Source of the DNA: Tranquillimonas alkanivorans
GTDB lineage: Bacteria > Pseudomonadota > Alphaproteobacteria > Rhodobacterales > Rhodobacteraceae
Assembly (NCBI RefSeq): GCF_900115595.1
Contig: NZ_FOXA01000006.1
Coordinates: forward strand, 62,001 to 126,000
Direction of reading: 5' to 3'
Length of the DNA: 64,000 nt
In this document: positions 26,814 to 35,915 of the stretch, piece after piece
Position numbering within the stretch: position 1 is the first letter of the stretch
Layout of the letters: every line of letters begins with the position of its first letter
Notes under the pieces: generated by a model
Seen by the model: only the letters and a program-made list of their open reading frames with translations
Database searches by the model: none
What the model was told of the DNA's origin: nothing
Program-made: the position numbers and the translations under genes

Positions 26814-28409
26814 TCAGAAGCCCACCGCGAGCCCGTCCTTTCTGGGATCGGAGCCCGCCATGTAGCCGCCGCCGGGGAGGCGGCGCACAAGCTGCGCGCC
26901 GCCGAAGCCGAAGGCGCTGTCGGGAGCTTCCACCGTTATGCGATGGCCGAGATCGCAGAGCGCTTCACGGGTGGCGTGCGGCAGCGCCTCTTCGCAGGCG
27001 ACTTTGCGCCCTTCGACGAAGCGCCAGCGTGGCGCGTCCGCTGCCGTCTGGACATCCTGATCCCAGAGCTGCGTGCGAAGGACCATTTGCACGTGTCCCT
27101 GCGCCTGCATGGGGCCGCCCATCACGCCGAAGCTCATCTCCGGCTGTCCGTGCTTCATCAGAAACCCCGGAATGATGGTGTGGAATGGGCGTTTGCGCGG
27201 TCCGACCTCATTCGGATGACCGGGCTGCAGTGCGAAACCGGCTCCCCGGTTCTGCAAGCTGATGCCGGTGCCGGGGACGACGACACCCGAGCCGAAGCCC
27301 GCGTAATTCGACTGGATGAAGGAGACCATCATTCCCGAGGCGTCGGCGACGGTGAGATAGACCGTACCCCCGGCCTTCGGCGCGCCAGGTCCCGGCTCCT
27401 GCGCGTGATGCGAAGAGATTTGAGAGGCGCGTCGCTTGAGGTAATCCGGGTTCAGCAGATCCTCGACGGAGGCCTGGGTCATATGGCGCTGATCCGCAAC
27501 GTAAGCGTGCAGGTCCGCGAAGGCGAGCTTGATCGCCTCGATCTGCAGATGCAACGCCAGCGCGTCATCCGGCCCGTGGTCGCGTATGGGCGTATGCTCT
27601 AGCATGCCGAGCGCCATGAGCGCGGCGATCCCCTGCCCGTTCGGCGGGATCTCGTGCAGGTCGTTCCCGTCGAAGCCGCTCGAGATCGTGCCGCACCACT
27701 CGGGCTCATGGGCGGCCAGATCGTCGAGCGTCAGAGCGGCCCCGTGCGACGCCGCGTGCGCAATCATCTTCTCGGCCAGTTCGCCTTCGTAGAACGACCT
27801 TCCACCGGTTTCGGCAATTGCCCGCAGACTGCGGCCCTGTGCAGGATTGCTAAACCTTTCGCCGGCGCGCGGGGCGCGGCCGCCGGGCAGGAAAGCCTCG
27901 GCGAAGCCGGGCTGGTCGCCGAGCTTCTCGGCGCCGCGTTGCCACAGCGCGGCGATGACGGGCGACACGACGAACCCTTCTTCGGCATATCGAGCCGCTG
28001 GGGCGAGCAGGGCTGACAGATCGAGCGTCCCGAAGCGTTCGGACAGGGCGCGCCAGGCACTGACGGCCCCGGGCACGGTGACACTGTCCCATCCGGCGGC
28101 CGGCATGGCCGCGCGGCCTGCGAAGCGCTCGGGCGTCCAGGCCGCCGGCGAGGCGCCGGAGGCGTTGAGCCCGTGCAGGCGCTCACCGTCCCACAGGATG
28201 CAGAAAGCGTCGGATCCAAGCCCGTTACCAGTCGGCTCCACTACCGTCAGAACCGCCGCCGCGGCAATCGCGGCGTCTACCGCGTTGCCGCCACGCGACA
28301 ACACCGAAAGCCCCGCCTGCGCCGCAAGCGGCTGCGACGTCGCGACGACATTGTCCGCCAGAACCGGCGACCGCCGCGAAGCATACAGCGCATCATGGCG
28401 AAAGGTCAT
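26814..28409 (-). CDS. Gamma-glutamyltransferase family protein (second copy)
   Basis: A 531-residue Ntn-hydrolase family protein, distinct from the copy at 7453. It has ATSQPLAAQAG and GGNAVDAAIAAAAVL near the start, and the expected nucleophile threonine in the GGTVYLTVADASG segment (about residue 350), followed by GSGVVVPGTGISLQNRG. No signal peptide. ATG 28409 overlaps the TctA stop codon (ATGA), so it is translated with the transporter. It probably cleaves a gamma-glutamyl or related amide compound imported by TctCBA; substrate is inferred. Confidence 0.9.
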   Translation of the reverse strand: MTFRHDALYASRRSPVLADNVVATSQPLAAQAGLSVLSRGGNAVDAAIAAAAVLTVVEPTGNGLGSDAFCILWDGERLHGLNASGASPAAWTPERFAGRAAMPAAGWDSVTVPGAVSAWRALSERFGTLDLSALLAPAARYAEEGFVVSPVIAALWQRGAEKLGDQPGFAEAFLPGGRAPRAGERFSNPAQGRSLRAIAETGGRSFYEGELAEKMIAHAASHGAALTLDDLAAHEPEWCGTISSGFDGNDLHEIPPNGQGIAALMALGMLEHTPIRDHGPDDALALHLQIEAIKLAFADLHAYVADQRHMTQASVEDLLNPDYLKRRASQISSHHAQEPGPGAPKAGGTVYLTVADASGMMVSFIQSNYAGFGSGVVVPGTGISLQNRGAGFALQPGHPNEVGPRKRPFHTIIPGFLMKHGQPEMSFGVMGGPMQAQGHVQMVLRTQLWDQDVQTAADAPRWRFVEGRKVACEEALPHATREALCDLGHRITVEAPDSAFGFGGAQLVRRLPGGGYMAGSDPRKDGLAVGF

Positions 28410-29920
28410 GGGGTCTTCTCCTTCTGTGCTTGTCGTTGTGTTCTCCCCTTCAGATGGCTGCGGACCGCCCAGGCCACGGAGGCCAGCCCTGCGATCAGGA
28501 AAAGGAGGCTGACCGGACGGGTCAGGAAGAGCGTCCAGTCGGCGTCGGTCATCAGCGCGCGGCGCAAGTTCGTCTCGGCGATCGGGCCCAGGATCACGCC
28601 CAGCACCAGCGGCGCGAGAGGATAGTCGAGTGCCCGCAGCGCGTAACCCAGAAGGCCCACCGCACCGAGGAGGTAGAGGTCTGTGACGCGATTGTTCAGA
28701 GCAAAGGCCCCGACCACGCAGCACACCAGCACCACCGGCACCATGGCCCACTTCGGCACCTCCGCCACGCGCAGGAACGCACGCATCGACACGATGCAAA
28801 CGACGAGCATCATGCAACTCGCCACCGCCATCGCGACGAACATGCCGTACACGAGGTCGGCGTTGTCCATGATGAGGCGCGGGCCGACCGAGATGCCATG
28901 CACCATGAGCGATGCCATCAGGATGGCATCCACCGCCGAGCCCGGGATGCCGAGCGCGATCAAAGGGATAAGGCCGCCGCCGGCCGTCGCGGAGTTGCCG
29001 GACTCGGATGCCACAACGCCATCCGCGATGCCCTTGCCAAACTCGTCGGGCGTCTTCGACGCGCGCTTGGCCTGATCATAGGCCACGAGGTTGGCGATCG
29101 AACCCCCGGCGCCGGGAAGCGCCCCGATGAGGACGCCGACGATGGAAGAGCGGATCAGGTTCACTGGCCGCATCACGACCTCGCGCATCACCTGCCACGT
29201 CTTGAAATCGATCTCTCCCTGAACGAGCTTTTCGCCCTTCTGGATTGCCCTCGCATCCTCAACCTCGGACGCGAGCTGCGAGATTGCGAAGATACCGATG
29301 AGCACCACCAGGAAGGGCAGGCCTGCGGCTAGAACTTCGAGCCCGAAATCGAATCGCGGGCGGCCCAGGATCGGATCGGTGCCGACAGTGGACATCGCCA
29401 GGCCGATGAGTGCGGCAATCAGGCCACGCTGAAGCGAATTGCCCACGAGGCTCGCCACGATGCTCAGCGCGAAGACAATGAGCGAGAAATACTCCCATGG
29501 GCCCAGGCGCACGGCGAAGATCGCCAGCGGCGGCGCGGCCACGATCAAGACCAGGGTGGAGATGATCGTGCCGAAGAAGGACGCCCAGACGCCGATGGAA
29601 AGCGCGCGGCCGGGCTCGCCGTTGCGGGACATCGGAAAGGCATCGAACGTCGTCGCCACCGCCGAAGGCGTGCCGGGGATGCCCAGCAGCGCGGCGGATA
29701 TAAGGCCGCCGGTGTAGCCACCGACATAGACCGAGAGCATCACCGATATGCCCTGCAACGGCTCCATGGCGAACGTCAGCGGCAGGGTCAGCACGATGGC
29801 CATGGTGACGGTGAAGCCGGGGATCGCCGCCGCGATGATGCCGGCGATCGACCCGATCAGCATGTAAAGGAGCGTGGGAGCCGAAAGCACCTCGGCCGCT
29901 CCCTGAAGGAACATCTCCAT
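28406..29920 (-). CDS. tctA: Tripartite tricarboxylate transporter, large permease TctA
   Basis: A 504-residue inner-membrane protein with about 11-12 spans and the two family repeats: GIIAAAIPGFTVTMAI near residue 30 and ALPGAGGSIANLVAYDQAKR with SESGNSATAGGGLIPLIALGIPGS further on. It is the main translocation subunit of a secondary, binding-protein-dependent carboxylate importer. Sits third in tctC-tctB-tctA-ggt. Confidence 0.93.
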   Translation of the reverse strand: MEMFLQGAAEVLSAPTLLYMLIGSIAGIIAAAIPGFTVTMAIVLTLPLTFAMEPLQGISVMLSVYVGGYTGGLISAALLGIPGTPSAVATTFDAFPMSRNGEPGRALSIGVWASFFGTIISTLVLIVAAPPLAIFAVRLGPWEYFSLIVFALSIVASLVGNSLQRGLIAALIGLAMSTVGTDPILGRPRFDFGLEVLAAGLPFLVVLIGIFAISQLASEVEDARAIQKGEKLVQGEIDFKTWQVMREVVMRPVNLIRSSIVGVLIGALPGAGGSIANLVAYDQAKRASKTPDEFGKGIADGVVASESGNSATAGGGLIPLIALGIPGSAVDAILMASLMVHGISVGPRLIMDNADLVYGMFVAMAVASCMMLVVCIVSMRAFLRVAEVPKWAMVPVVLVCCVVGAFALNNRVTDLYLLGAVGLLGYALRALDYPLAPLVLGVILGPIAETNLRRALMTDADWTLFLTRPVSLLFLIAGLASVAWAVRSHLKGRTQRQAQKEKTP

Positions 29921-29923
29921 GTG

Positions 29924-30433
29924 TCAGGAACCCCGGGGAAGGAAGACGTTGAAGACCTCGGCGAAGAGCCAGTTCAGTCCGAGCGAGAAGACGATCGCGA
30001 GAAACAGCACGATGATTGCCGCCGTTTTCGTCTTGGGAGCGAACCAGAGCTGCAGCACCGCGAGGAAGACGAAGGTGGCAGCCGGGTAACCGACGATCGG
30101 AAGTGCGGAGAGGTAGAGGCCGAGGCAGAGGAACAGCACGAACACCAGACGCCGTGCCTTCGCCCAATCGCCGAAATCCGACGCGAAACGGGCATAGGCG
30201 TGCCGCGGCAACTGTCGCAACGACCCGATGATGGCGCTCAGCAGAAGAAGGATGAGGACGCCGTGGACGAGCATGGGGAAGGCCCCCGCGCCCAGCACCT
30301 CGAAGCGCGAGGTCGGGATGGTGGAAGCCTCCCAGAAAAGCCCGACCGAGACGGCAAGAAGTACGGCGTAGGAAAGAAGCCGGGCGATTTCGCCCGACTC
30401 CGTTTTCCGATCTGCCTGTCCGTCGTGGCTCAC
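29924..30433 (-). CDS. tctB: Tripartite tricarboxylate transporter, small subunit TctB
   Basis: A 169-residue protein with four spans, the normal TctB pattern, and a polar cytoplasmic N-terminus. Start is GTG 30433, overlapping the TctC stop (GTGA), which marks translational coupling. It ends three bases before tctA. TctB sequences are poorly conserved, so the call leans on size, spans and position. Confidence 0.87.
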   Translation of the reverse strand: MSHDGQADRKTESGEIARLLSYAVLLAVSVGLFWEASTIPTSRFEVLGAGAFPMLVHGVLILLLLSAIIGSLRQLPRHAYARFASDFGDWAKARRLVFVLFLCLGLYLSALPIVGYPAATFVFLAVLQLWFAPKTKTAAIIVLFLAIVFSLGLNWLFAEVFNVFLPRGS

Positions 30434-31383
30434 GGCGCGAGCACCGCGGCCAGACGGTCGACCGTTTCGGACAGGTTCTGCAGGTACTCGGTGTACTCCT
30501 CCTGCCCCCGGAATTGCACTTCGGCGCCTGCGTTGTTGACCTGCTCGACGAAGGCTTCGTCCTCGGACAACTGACGCAGTGCCTCTTCAAGGGTGGCCTG
30601 CGCCTCGTCGGGGGACCCCTTGGGCATCACGATTCCGCGCGTGACCGCCAGGTCCAGGTCGGTCCCGAGTTCCTTGAAGGTTGGCACGTCGGGAGCTTGC
30701 GCGAGACGCTCCGGCGCCCCGGTGGCGAGGAAGGTCAGATCGCCGTTCTCGACGAACTGGCCTGCAGAGGACACGTCCCCGATGGCCACGTCGAGGTTGC
30801 CGCCCACCAGAGCGCGGATGCGTTCGCCCGTGCCTTCGTATCCCACGTACTTCAGCTCAAGGTCATAGGCATCCTCGATCATCGCAGCATGCAGATGCGG
30901 CACCCCGCCCAGCGTGACGCCGATGGTCACCTCGCCCGGGTTTTCCCGCGCGTATTCCACGAACTCGTCCATCGTTGAATAGGGTTGGTCAGCATTCGTC
31001 ACGAGGAACTGGGGAGACGCCGTCATCAGCGCGACCGGCTCGAAATCCTGCCATGTCAGATCTGTCAGTCCGGTGATGGACGCCGTCAGCAGGCCCTCGT
31101 GGATCTGCGCGGCGGTGTAGCCGTCTGCGTCCCGCCGCGATGCTTCCTTCAATCCAACCGTGCCGCCGACGCCCGGCATGTTGATGATCGGCATCTCAAC
31201 CCCCAGGTACTCCGGGATGTTGTTCGAGACGATCCGCATCAGCGTGTCGCTTCCTCCGCCCGGCGACCAAGGCACGATGAATTCCACCGGACGTTCGGGA
31301 TAGTCCTGCGCCAGGACAGGCTGCGCTGCTGCCGTTGCGACCGCGAGTCCGAGGCCCGCGGCTATGGTCTTGACGAAGGTCAT
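30430..31383 (-). CDS. tctC: Tripartite tricarboxylate transporter substrate-binding protein TctC (Bug family)
   Basis: A 317-residue periplasmic binding protein. Start ATG 31383 has an AGGGAG site; an in-frame ATG 12 codons earlier lacks one. Signal peptide about residues 1-26 (AQPVLAQ), then the Bug-family opening YPERPVEFIVPWSPGGGSD and the GVGGT loop. It binds the carboxylate-bearing ligand for TctAB. The linked gamma-glutamyltransferase-like gene hints at a gamma-glutamyl compound, which carries a free alpha-carboxylate. Confidence 0.92.
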   Translation of the reverse strand: MTFVKTIAAGLGLAVATAAAQPVLAQDYPERPVEFIVPWSPGGGSDTLMRIVSNNIPEYLGVEMPIINMPGVGGTVGLKEASRRDADGYTAAQIHEGLLTASITGLTDLTWQDFEPVALMTASPQFLVTNADQPYSTMDEFVEYARENPGEVTIGVTLGGVPHLHAAMIEDAYDLELKYVGYEGTGERIRALVGGNLDVAIGDVSSAGQFVENGDLTFLATGAPERLAQAPDVPTFKELGTDLDLAVTRGIVMPKGSPDEAQATLEEALRQLSEDEAFVEQVNNAGAEVQFRGQEEYTEYLQNLSETVDRLAAVLAP

Positions 31384-31473
31384 GCGTAGCTCCCTTTGGA
31401 TGATCTTTTTTCTGTGCATCCAGGCTTAGAACCGAAGCTTCCCTGCAGAAAGCGAATAGTCCTTGCGGTTTGA

Positions 31474-31488
31474 TTAAGGAATTCTTAA
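31474..31488. promoter_or_regulatory. LysR-type box between tctC and lysR
   Basis: TTAAG-N5-CTTAA is a perfect inverted repeat of the T-N11-A form, centred 18 bases before the LysR ATG and within the divergent promoter region. Expected autoregulatory/activation site. Confidence 0.55.
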
Positions 31489-31498
31489 CAAATGTCCC

Positions 31499-32401
31499 AT
31501 GGACCTCCGTCAGCTCAAGACGTTGATCGCTGTGGCAGACACTCGCAGCTTCGCGGCATCGGCAGAAATCGTGAACCTCACGCCGTCTGCGGTTAGTCAG
31601 CAAATTCAAGCCCTTGAAGCGGAACTGGGCGTGGTGCTGTTCGACAGAACGCGGCGGCCGCCGCTGCTGAATGCCAAGGGCGAAGAGGTCGTGCGGGCAG
31701 CCCGCCAGGTCGTTCAGATCATGACGGAGGCGCGCCAGACCGTTTCAGGCGGCAGCACCGGCGGAGTGCTCAAGATCGGGTCGATCCGCACACTTTCGAG
31801 GCGCTTGGTGCCTGCCGCTTTTGCCGCGGTCCGGCACGTACACCCCGACCTGTCGTTTCACCTGACCGTCGGCATGTCCGAAGCGATCCTCTCGGACGTT
31901 GCAGCCGGGCGGCTGGACGCGGCCGTGGTTGCAGAACATGTCGAACTGCCGGCAGGGCTTTCGTGGCACCTTCTGCTGGCCGAGCCTCTTCTGCTCATAG
32001 CCCCGAAGGAATGGGAGTCGGAACCGCCGGAGACGCTGCTCACGCGGCTGCCGTTCATACGCTACGAGACGAAAGTGCCACTTGCTCGGCAGATCGACGT
32101 GGAACTGGCACGCCTCGGCATCGAGCCTCGGGAGGTAGCAGTCGTGAACACGATGCCGTCGGTCATCGGGTGCGTGCTTGCGGGGCTCGGTGCCTCGGTC
32201 GTGCCCAAGAGCGCGATACCCGAAGAAGCATCCTATGCCATCATCACGCGCCCTTTCGCGAACGGACCGATCATTCGAAGGATCGGGCTTGTCCAGCGGC
32301 AGGTGTCGTCCCGCTCGGTGGTTCTGAGCGAGGTACGCCGGGCCTTGGCGGATCAGGCGCACAGTATGGGTCTGGACGTCCCCGCGGCGGCACAGCTCTG
32401 A
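31499..32401 (+). CDS. LysR family transcriptional regulator of the tctCBA-ggt operon
   Basis: A 300-residue LysR protein: N-terminal helix-turn-helix (about 1-60; SFAASAEIVNLTPSAVSQQIQALEAELGVVLFDR) and a periplasmic-binding-fold effector domain. It starts at ATG 31499, divergent from tctC with 115 bases between, and has a LysR-type palindrome just before its start. It most likely controls the transporter operon in response to the imported compound. Confidence 0.92.
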   Translation: MDLRQLKTLIAVADTRSFAASAEIVNLTPSAVSQQIQALEAELGVVLFDRTRRPPLLNAKGEEVVRAARQVVQIMTEARQTVSGGSTGGVLKIGSIRTLSRRLVPAAFAAVRHVHPDLSFHLTVGMSEAILSDVAAGRLDAAVVAEHVELPAGLSWHLLLAEPLLLIAPKEWESEPPETLLTRLPFIRYETKVPLARQIDVELARLGIEPREVAVVNTMPSVIGCVLAGLGASVVPKSAIPEEASYAIITRPFANGPIIRRIGLVQRQVSSRSVVLSEVRRALADQAHSMGLDVPAAAQL

Positions 32402-32678
32402 CGGCCCGGCGACAATATAAGGCGCGCCGGCGCTGCTGCATGTCGCATCATCAGTGTTGGAAGAGAATACCTTGAACCCTCATAGAGCATCGCATGAAGC
32501 CGGTGGGGTCCGCCGGGAGCAGCCGCCGATTCCCGTTGGAAGATCGAACGGCCGCAGAGCGCGAGGCCGTCATTCTCGATCGCAGGCGACTTGCCCGACG
32601 GGGACGCGGCCGTTCAGCCGATCGCGCCCGCACGGCCGCGGCAGTGCGGCTGCCGCCGCGGCGCCAGCGGGAGATCCG

Positions 32679-32765
32679 TCAGTCCATCAGGTAGATGGAC
32701 TTGGCGTCGACGAACCCTTTCATGGCGAAGCCGCCGTGCTCGCGGCCGTAGCCCGAGTTCGAAAA
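32679..32765 (-). pseudogene. Aldehyde dehydrogenase 3' remnant
   Basis: Read on the minus strand, the last 28 codons before TGA 32681 give SNSGYGREHGGFAMKGF followed by DAKSIYLMD, the conserved C-terminal end of NAD(P)-dependent aldehyde dehydrogenases. No upstream part exists: the frame runs straight into the terminator stem of the SDR gene at 32771. It is therefore a decayed or deleted gene end rather than a working gene. Short length limits certainty, but the SGYGREHGG pattern is distinctive. Confidence 0.6.
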
Positions 32766-32770
32766 ATAAC

Positions 32771-32794
32771 GCCTGCCGCGTCCTTGCGGCAGGC
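32771..32794 (-). terminator. Rho-independent terminator of the SDR gene
   Basis: A perfect 9-bp stem (32771-32779 with 32786-32794) and 6-base loop. On the minus strand it is followed by GTTATTTTTC, a T-rich tail. It lies 38 bases beyond the SDR stop codon. Confidence 0.8.
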
Positions 32795-32831
32795 GGTGCA
32801 TCTACAGGACGACTCTTCGGTCTATTCTTCC

Positions 32832-33578
32832 TCAGACGGGCTGGACGGTTGGGCGGAACAGAATCTCGTTGACGTCCACGTTCTCGGGCTGCGAGACGGC
32901 GAAGGCGACCATGTCGGCCATGGTGCTGGCGGGCACCGCGATGTCCTTGACGAAGCCGCGCACCTGGTCGCCCAGCTCGGGCTCGGAGATGTGGCTCGTC
33001 AGCTCGGTGTCCACCGCGCCGGGCGAGATCACCGTGACGCGCACGTTGTAATCCTTCACCTCCTGGCGCAGGCCCTCCGAGATGGCGCGGACGGCGAACT
33101 TCGTGCCGCAATAGACCGCGCCCGTGGCGACGGCCTTGTGCCCGTAGACCGACGAGACGTTGATGACATGGCCGGATTTCTGCTCCTTGAAGACCGGCAG
33201 GGCCGCGGCGATGCCATAGAGCGTGCCCTTCACGTTGACGTCGACCATCTGGTCCCACTCGTCGATCTTCAGGCTCTCCATCGGCGAGAGCGGCATGAGG
33301 CCCGCGTTGTTGAAGATCACGTCGACGCGGCCGAACGCCTCTTTCGCGGTATCGACCAGTTTCTGGACATCCTCGCACTTGGTGACGTCGGTCGCGACGG
33401 CCACGGCCTCACCGCCTGCGTCCTTGATGTCGGACACGATGGCCTCCAGCCGCTCAACGCGGCGGGCGCCAAGCGCGACTTTCGCGCCCTTGGCGGCGAG
33501 GTCACGGGCGGTCGCCTCGCCCATGCCGCTCGAGGCGCCGGTGATGACAATAACTTTGCCGGTGATGTTATCGGTCAT
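32832..33578 (-). CDS. SDR family NAD(P)-dependent oxidoreductase
   Basis: A 248-residue classical short-chain dehydrogenase: cofactor loop [10 protein letters not shown] (residues ~14-23), NNAG near 90, catalytic serine in NVSSVYG and the Y-C-G-T-K dyad near 155-159. An arginine pair (GARRVER) after the second strand favours NADP(H). Substrate unknown. It is transcribed toward the terminator at 32771, next to the cyclophilin-like and cupin genes, which suggests a carbonyl-reducing role in a redox or detoxification cluster. Confidence 0.9.
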   Translation of the reverse strand: MTDNITGKVIVITGASSGMGEATARDLAAKGAKVALGARRVERLEAIVSDIKDAGGEAVAVATDVTKCEDVQKLVDTAKEAFGRVDVIFNNAGLMPLSPMESLKIDEWDQMVDVNVKGTLYGIAAALPVFKEQKSGHVINVSSVYGHKAVATGAVYCGTKFAVRAISEGLRQEVKDYNVRVTVISPGAVDTELTSHISEPELGDQVRGFVKDIAVPASTMADMVAFAVSQPENVDVNEILFRPTVQPV

Positions 33579-33654
33579 GGTTTTCTCCTTGGATGTTGAG
33601 CGCAGGGCAGTGCGGCCCGAGTGACCGCCCGCGCCTGTGCGTCAAGATTGATTT

Positions 33655-34122
33655 TCAGTCGGCCGCTTCGATGCGAACCGGAATGTCGCCGTCCCGGACC
33701 AGCGCGTCGATCGGTCCGTCGAATGCGCCGAGCCGGACCAACCCGCGAGAGGTCTGGAACGGCTTGTAGAAGATCGCGAGGTTGCCCCACGGCGCGTAGA
33801 GCGTGATGTCGCCCGCCGCCGGCGCGTAGCTGTCCGGCGCCCCCGTCGTATCGAGTTCTCGCGGCAGGCCCGCGACCTTCTCGATCCCGTGGTAGTCGGT
33901 CAGCGTCAGCTCGAGCGGCAGCAGCGCGGCGAAATCCCGCCCCGCTGGCGTGTCGTTGAGCGTGGCGAAAAGTACCTCGTCCCCGACGGATACCAGGATC
34001 TGCGTCATGACGGTCTCCCGTGGTTCCGCCGCGGCCGGAGCTGCGGCGAGAGTTAACGCGAAGGCCAGAGCCGAACGTGCGTCGGGCGAGCCCGGCATCC
34101 TTTGTCTCGTCGTCGCGATCAT
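33655..34122 (-). CDS. Cyclophilin-like fold protein (Cyclophil_like2 type)
   Basis: Up to 155 residues. The core (about 39-153) matches the cyclophilin-like fold family: LNDTPAGRDFAALLPLELTL, then AGDITLYAPWGNLAIFYKPF and RGLVRLGAFDG. The N-terminus could be a signal peptide (LAFALTLAAAPAAA). Alternatively ATG 34008, with a GGGAG site, gives a 117-residue cytosolic form, and I cannot decide between them. The family's activity is not established. Found here beside SDR, cupin and CMD genes. Confidence 0.78.
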   Translation of the reverse strand: MIATTRQRMPGSPDARSALAFALTLAAAPAAAEPRETVMTQILVSVGDEVLFATLNDTPAGRDFAALLPLELTLTDYHGIEKVAGLPRELDTTGAPDSYAPAAGDITLYAPWGNLAIFYKPFQTSRGLVRLGAFDGPIDALVRDGDIPVRIEAAD

Positions 34123-34179
34123 GCCGGTGATTTAACCGCTGCCCCGCAGCGGATTAGCCCCCGCGTGTTTCTGCCAATC

Positions 34180-34194
34180 ATGAGTGCTGCTCAT
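34180..34194. promoter_or_regulatory. Palindrome 1 of the cupin/LysR/CMD cluster
   Basis: ATGAG-N5-CTCAT, a 15-bp inverted repeat of LysR type, upstream of the secreted cupin gene. It matches two other sites of the form ATGA-N7-TCAT at 34236-34256 and 35916-35934. Confidence 0.55.
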
Positions 34195-34235
34195 CAATCG
34201 GCATCCCGTCAAAACGGCATCTGGCGACCCGCGCG

Positions 34236-34256
34236 TCCATGAATGCTCCTCATGGA
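34236..34256. promoter_or_regulatory. Palindrome 2 of the cupin/LysR/CMD cluster
   Basis: TCCATGA-N7-TCATGGA, perfect 7-bp arms, about 110 bases before the cupin ATG and 59 bases (centre to centre) from palindrome 1. Confidence 0.58.
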
Positions 34257-34366
34257 TGCGTCCCGGCTCATGGGCATTATCTGGCTGGGGGCCAGCGCTA
34301 AACTCGATGACAGCGGCACCGGACGCCGTCGGCTGTCCGGCCGCCTCTCGGATGCAAGGAGACGAC

Positions 34367-34825
34367 ATGACACGGACCCTCGGACTTACCCTCGCCCTCG
34401 CGCTGGTCGCCCCGGCGGCCTTCGCCCGGTCCCAGACCATCACCCGCGCCGATGCGCTCGGCGGCCGGATTGGCAGCGCAGAGACCTTCACCGGCACCGC
34501 CCACATCGCCCCGGTGTTCCCGCCCGAGATGGCCGATGTCAGTGCGGGAGAAGTGACGTTCCTGCCCGGCGCCCGCTCGGCCTGGCACACGCACCCCGCC
34601 GGCCAGATGCTCGTGGTGACCGACGGCGTCGGCTGGACGCAGGAGCGTGACGGCGAGAAGACGGTCATGCGCGCCGGCGACGTCGTCTGGTGCCCACCGG
34701 ACGTCGAGCACTGGCACGGCGCGACGGACACCACGGCCGTGACGCACTACGCTATCCAGAAGGCCGTCGACGGCGAGGCCGTCCTCTGGGGCCAGCACGT
34801 GACCGACGAGGAATACCTGGATTGA
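34367..34825 (+). CDS. Secreted cupin domain protein
   Basis: A 152-residue protein with a Sec signal peptide (about 1-19, ending AFA) and a single cupin. Metal-binding histidines lie in WHTHPAGQ and in the second motif around CPPDVEHWHGA. Start ATG 34367 follows AAGGAGA; earlier in-frame starts overlap the operator sites. It resembles the cupin at 37489 over most of its length, so the two are paralogues, one exported and one cytosolic. Related cupins accompany carboxymuconolactone decarboxylase-like proteins; reaction unknown. Confidence 0.85.
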   Translation: MTRTLGLTLALALVAPAAFARSQTITRADALGGRIGSAETFTGTAHIAPVFPPEMADVSAGEVTFLPGARSAWHTHPAGQMLVVTDGVGWTQERDGEKTVMRAGDVVWCPPDVEHWHGATDTTAVTHYAIQKAVDGEAVLWGQHVTDEEYLD

Positions 34826-34981
34826 TTTGTGATGAGCGGTGGATGGGCCAGGCGGGGCACACCGCCGCTCTTCGGTGTTCGCGCCGCGCGCGACAGGTTC
34901 GTGCGCATCGCGCCTTAGTATCTCGGATCTGCATAATCCATGGATCGCACGAGCCGTGCGCATATAAGCTGAGGGACAACC

Positions 34982-35911
34982 ATGCTCCTCGACAGGCAGA
35001 TCAGGGCCTCCCTCATGCTCCGCGAGAACATCAACGACCTCATCGCGCTGGCCGCCGTGGCCGAAGAGCGCAGCTTCACGCGCGCGGCGGCTCGGCTGAA
35101 CGTGTCGCAGTCGGCACTGAGCCACACGATCAAGGCGCTCGAGCAGCGCCTGGGCCTGCGGCTCCTGACGCGCACGACCCGCTCGGTCGCGCCGACGCTT
35201 GAAGGTGAGGACCTGCTGGCCACGCTGAACCCGTGCTTCGAGAAGATCGAAGCGCGGCTCCAGGCGCTCAACGACGCGCGCGACCAGCCCAGCGGCACGG
35301 TGCGCATCGTCGCGGTGGAATACGCCATCGAGAGCCTGCTCTGGCCCAAGCTTTCGCCGGTGCTCAAGGAGCATCCGTCGGTCAATGTCGAGTTCGTCAT
35401 GGACTACGGCTACACCGACCTCGCCGACTCCCAGTGCGATGCCGGCGTGCGCTATGGCGAGCAGGTGAGCGAGGGGATGATCTCGATGCGGATCGGCCCG
35501 GACGAGCGGATGGTGTGTGTCGGCGCGCCGGAATACTTCGACCACGCCGGCACCCCGGAGACGCCGCAGGACCTGACGGATCACCGCTGCGTCAACCTGC
35601 GCCTGTCCACCCACGGCGCCCTTTACGCGTGGGAGTTCGAGGACCCGGACGGCAACGAGATCCGCGTCAAGGTGCAGGGCCAAACTTGCTTTAACACCAT
35701 CAACCCGGTGCTGCGGGCGGCGACGGACGGGCACGGGCTGGCGCTGGTTCCGGAACGGCTGGCAGCCGAGCCTCTCGCCTCGGGTGCGCTGCGCACCTGT
35801 CTTGAGGACTACTCGCCCTATTTTCCGGGCTTCCACCTCTATTATCCCAGCCGGCAGCGCCCGTCCTCGGCCTTCGAGGTGGTGCTGAACGCGCTGCGCG
35901 AGAAGGGCTGA
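34982..35911 (+). CDS. LysR family transcriptional regulator of the cupin/CMD cluster
   Basis: A 309-residue LysR protein. The helix-turn-helix (about 14-72) has SFTRAAARLNVSQSALSHTIKALEQRLGLRLLTRTTRSVAPT, and the effector domain is of the type that ends with FHLYYPSRQRPS. An internal ATG at residue 12 (35015) is an alternative start. It lies between the secreted cupin and the CMD gene, with matching palindromes upstream of both (34180, 34236, 35916), so it probably regulates both and itself. Confidence 0.92.
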   Translation: MLLDRQIRASLMLRENINDLIALAAVAEERSFTRAAARLNVSQSALSHTIKALEQRLGLRLLTRTTRSVAPTLEGEDLLATLNPCFEKIEARLQALNDARDQPSGTVRIVAVEYAIESLLWPKLSPVLKEHPSVNVEFVMDYGYTDLADSQCDAGVRYGEQVSEGMISMRIGPDERMVCVGAPEYFDHAGTPETPQDLTDHRCVNLRLSTHGALYAWEFEDPDGNEIRVKVQGQTCFNTINPVLRAATDGHGLALVPERLAAEPLASGALRTCLEDYSPYFPGFHLYYPSRQRPSSAFEVVLNALREKG

Positions 35912-35915
35912 GCAT

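Larger units (their letters stand above)
32402..32831. other. Gene-poor region with gene remnant and terminator
   Basis: A 430-base stretch between the LysR gene and the SDR gene. It holds an aldehyde dehydrogenase tail remnant (32679-32765) and a terminator (32771-32794). The part from 32402 to 32678 shows no gene I can support. Confidence 0.5.

Noticed and set aside
32494-32694. Plus-strand 66-codon frame after the LysR gene
   Set aside because: Highly arginine-rich, overlaps the aldehyde dehydrogenase remnant on the other strand, no family resemblance.
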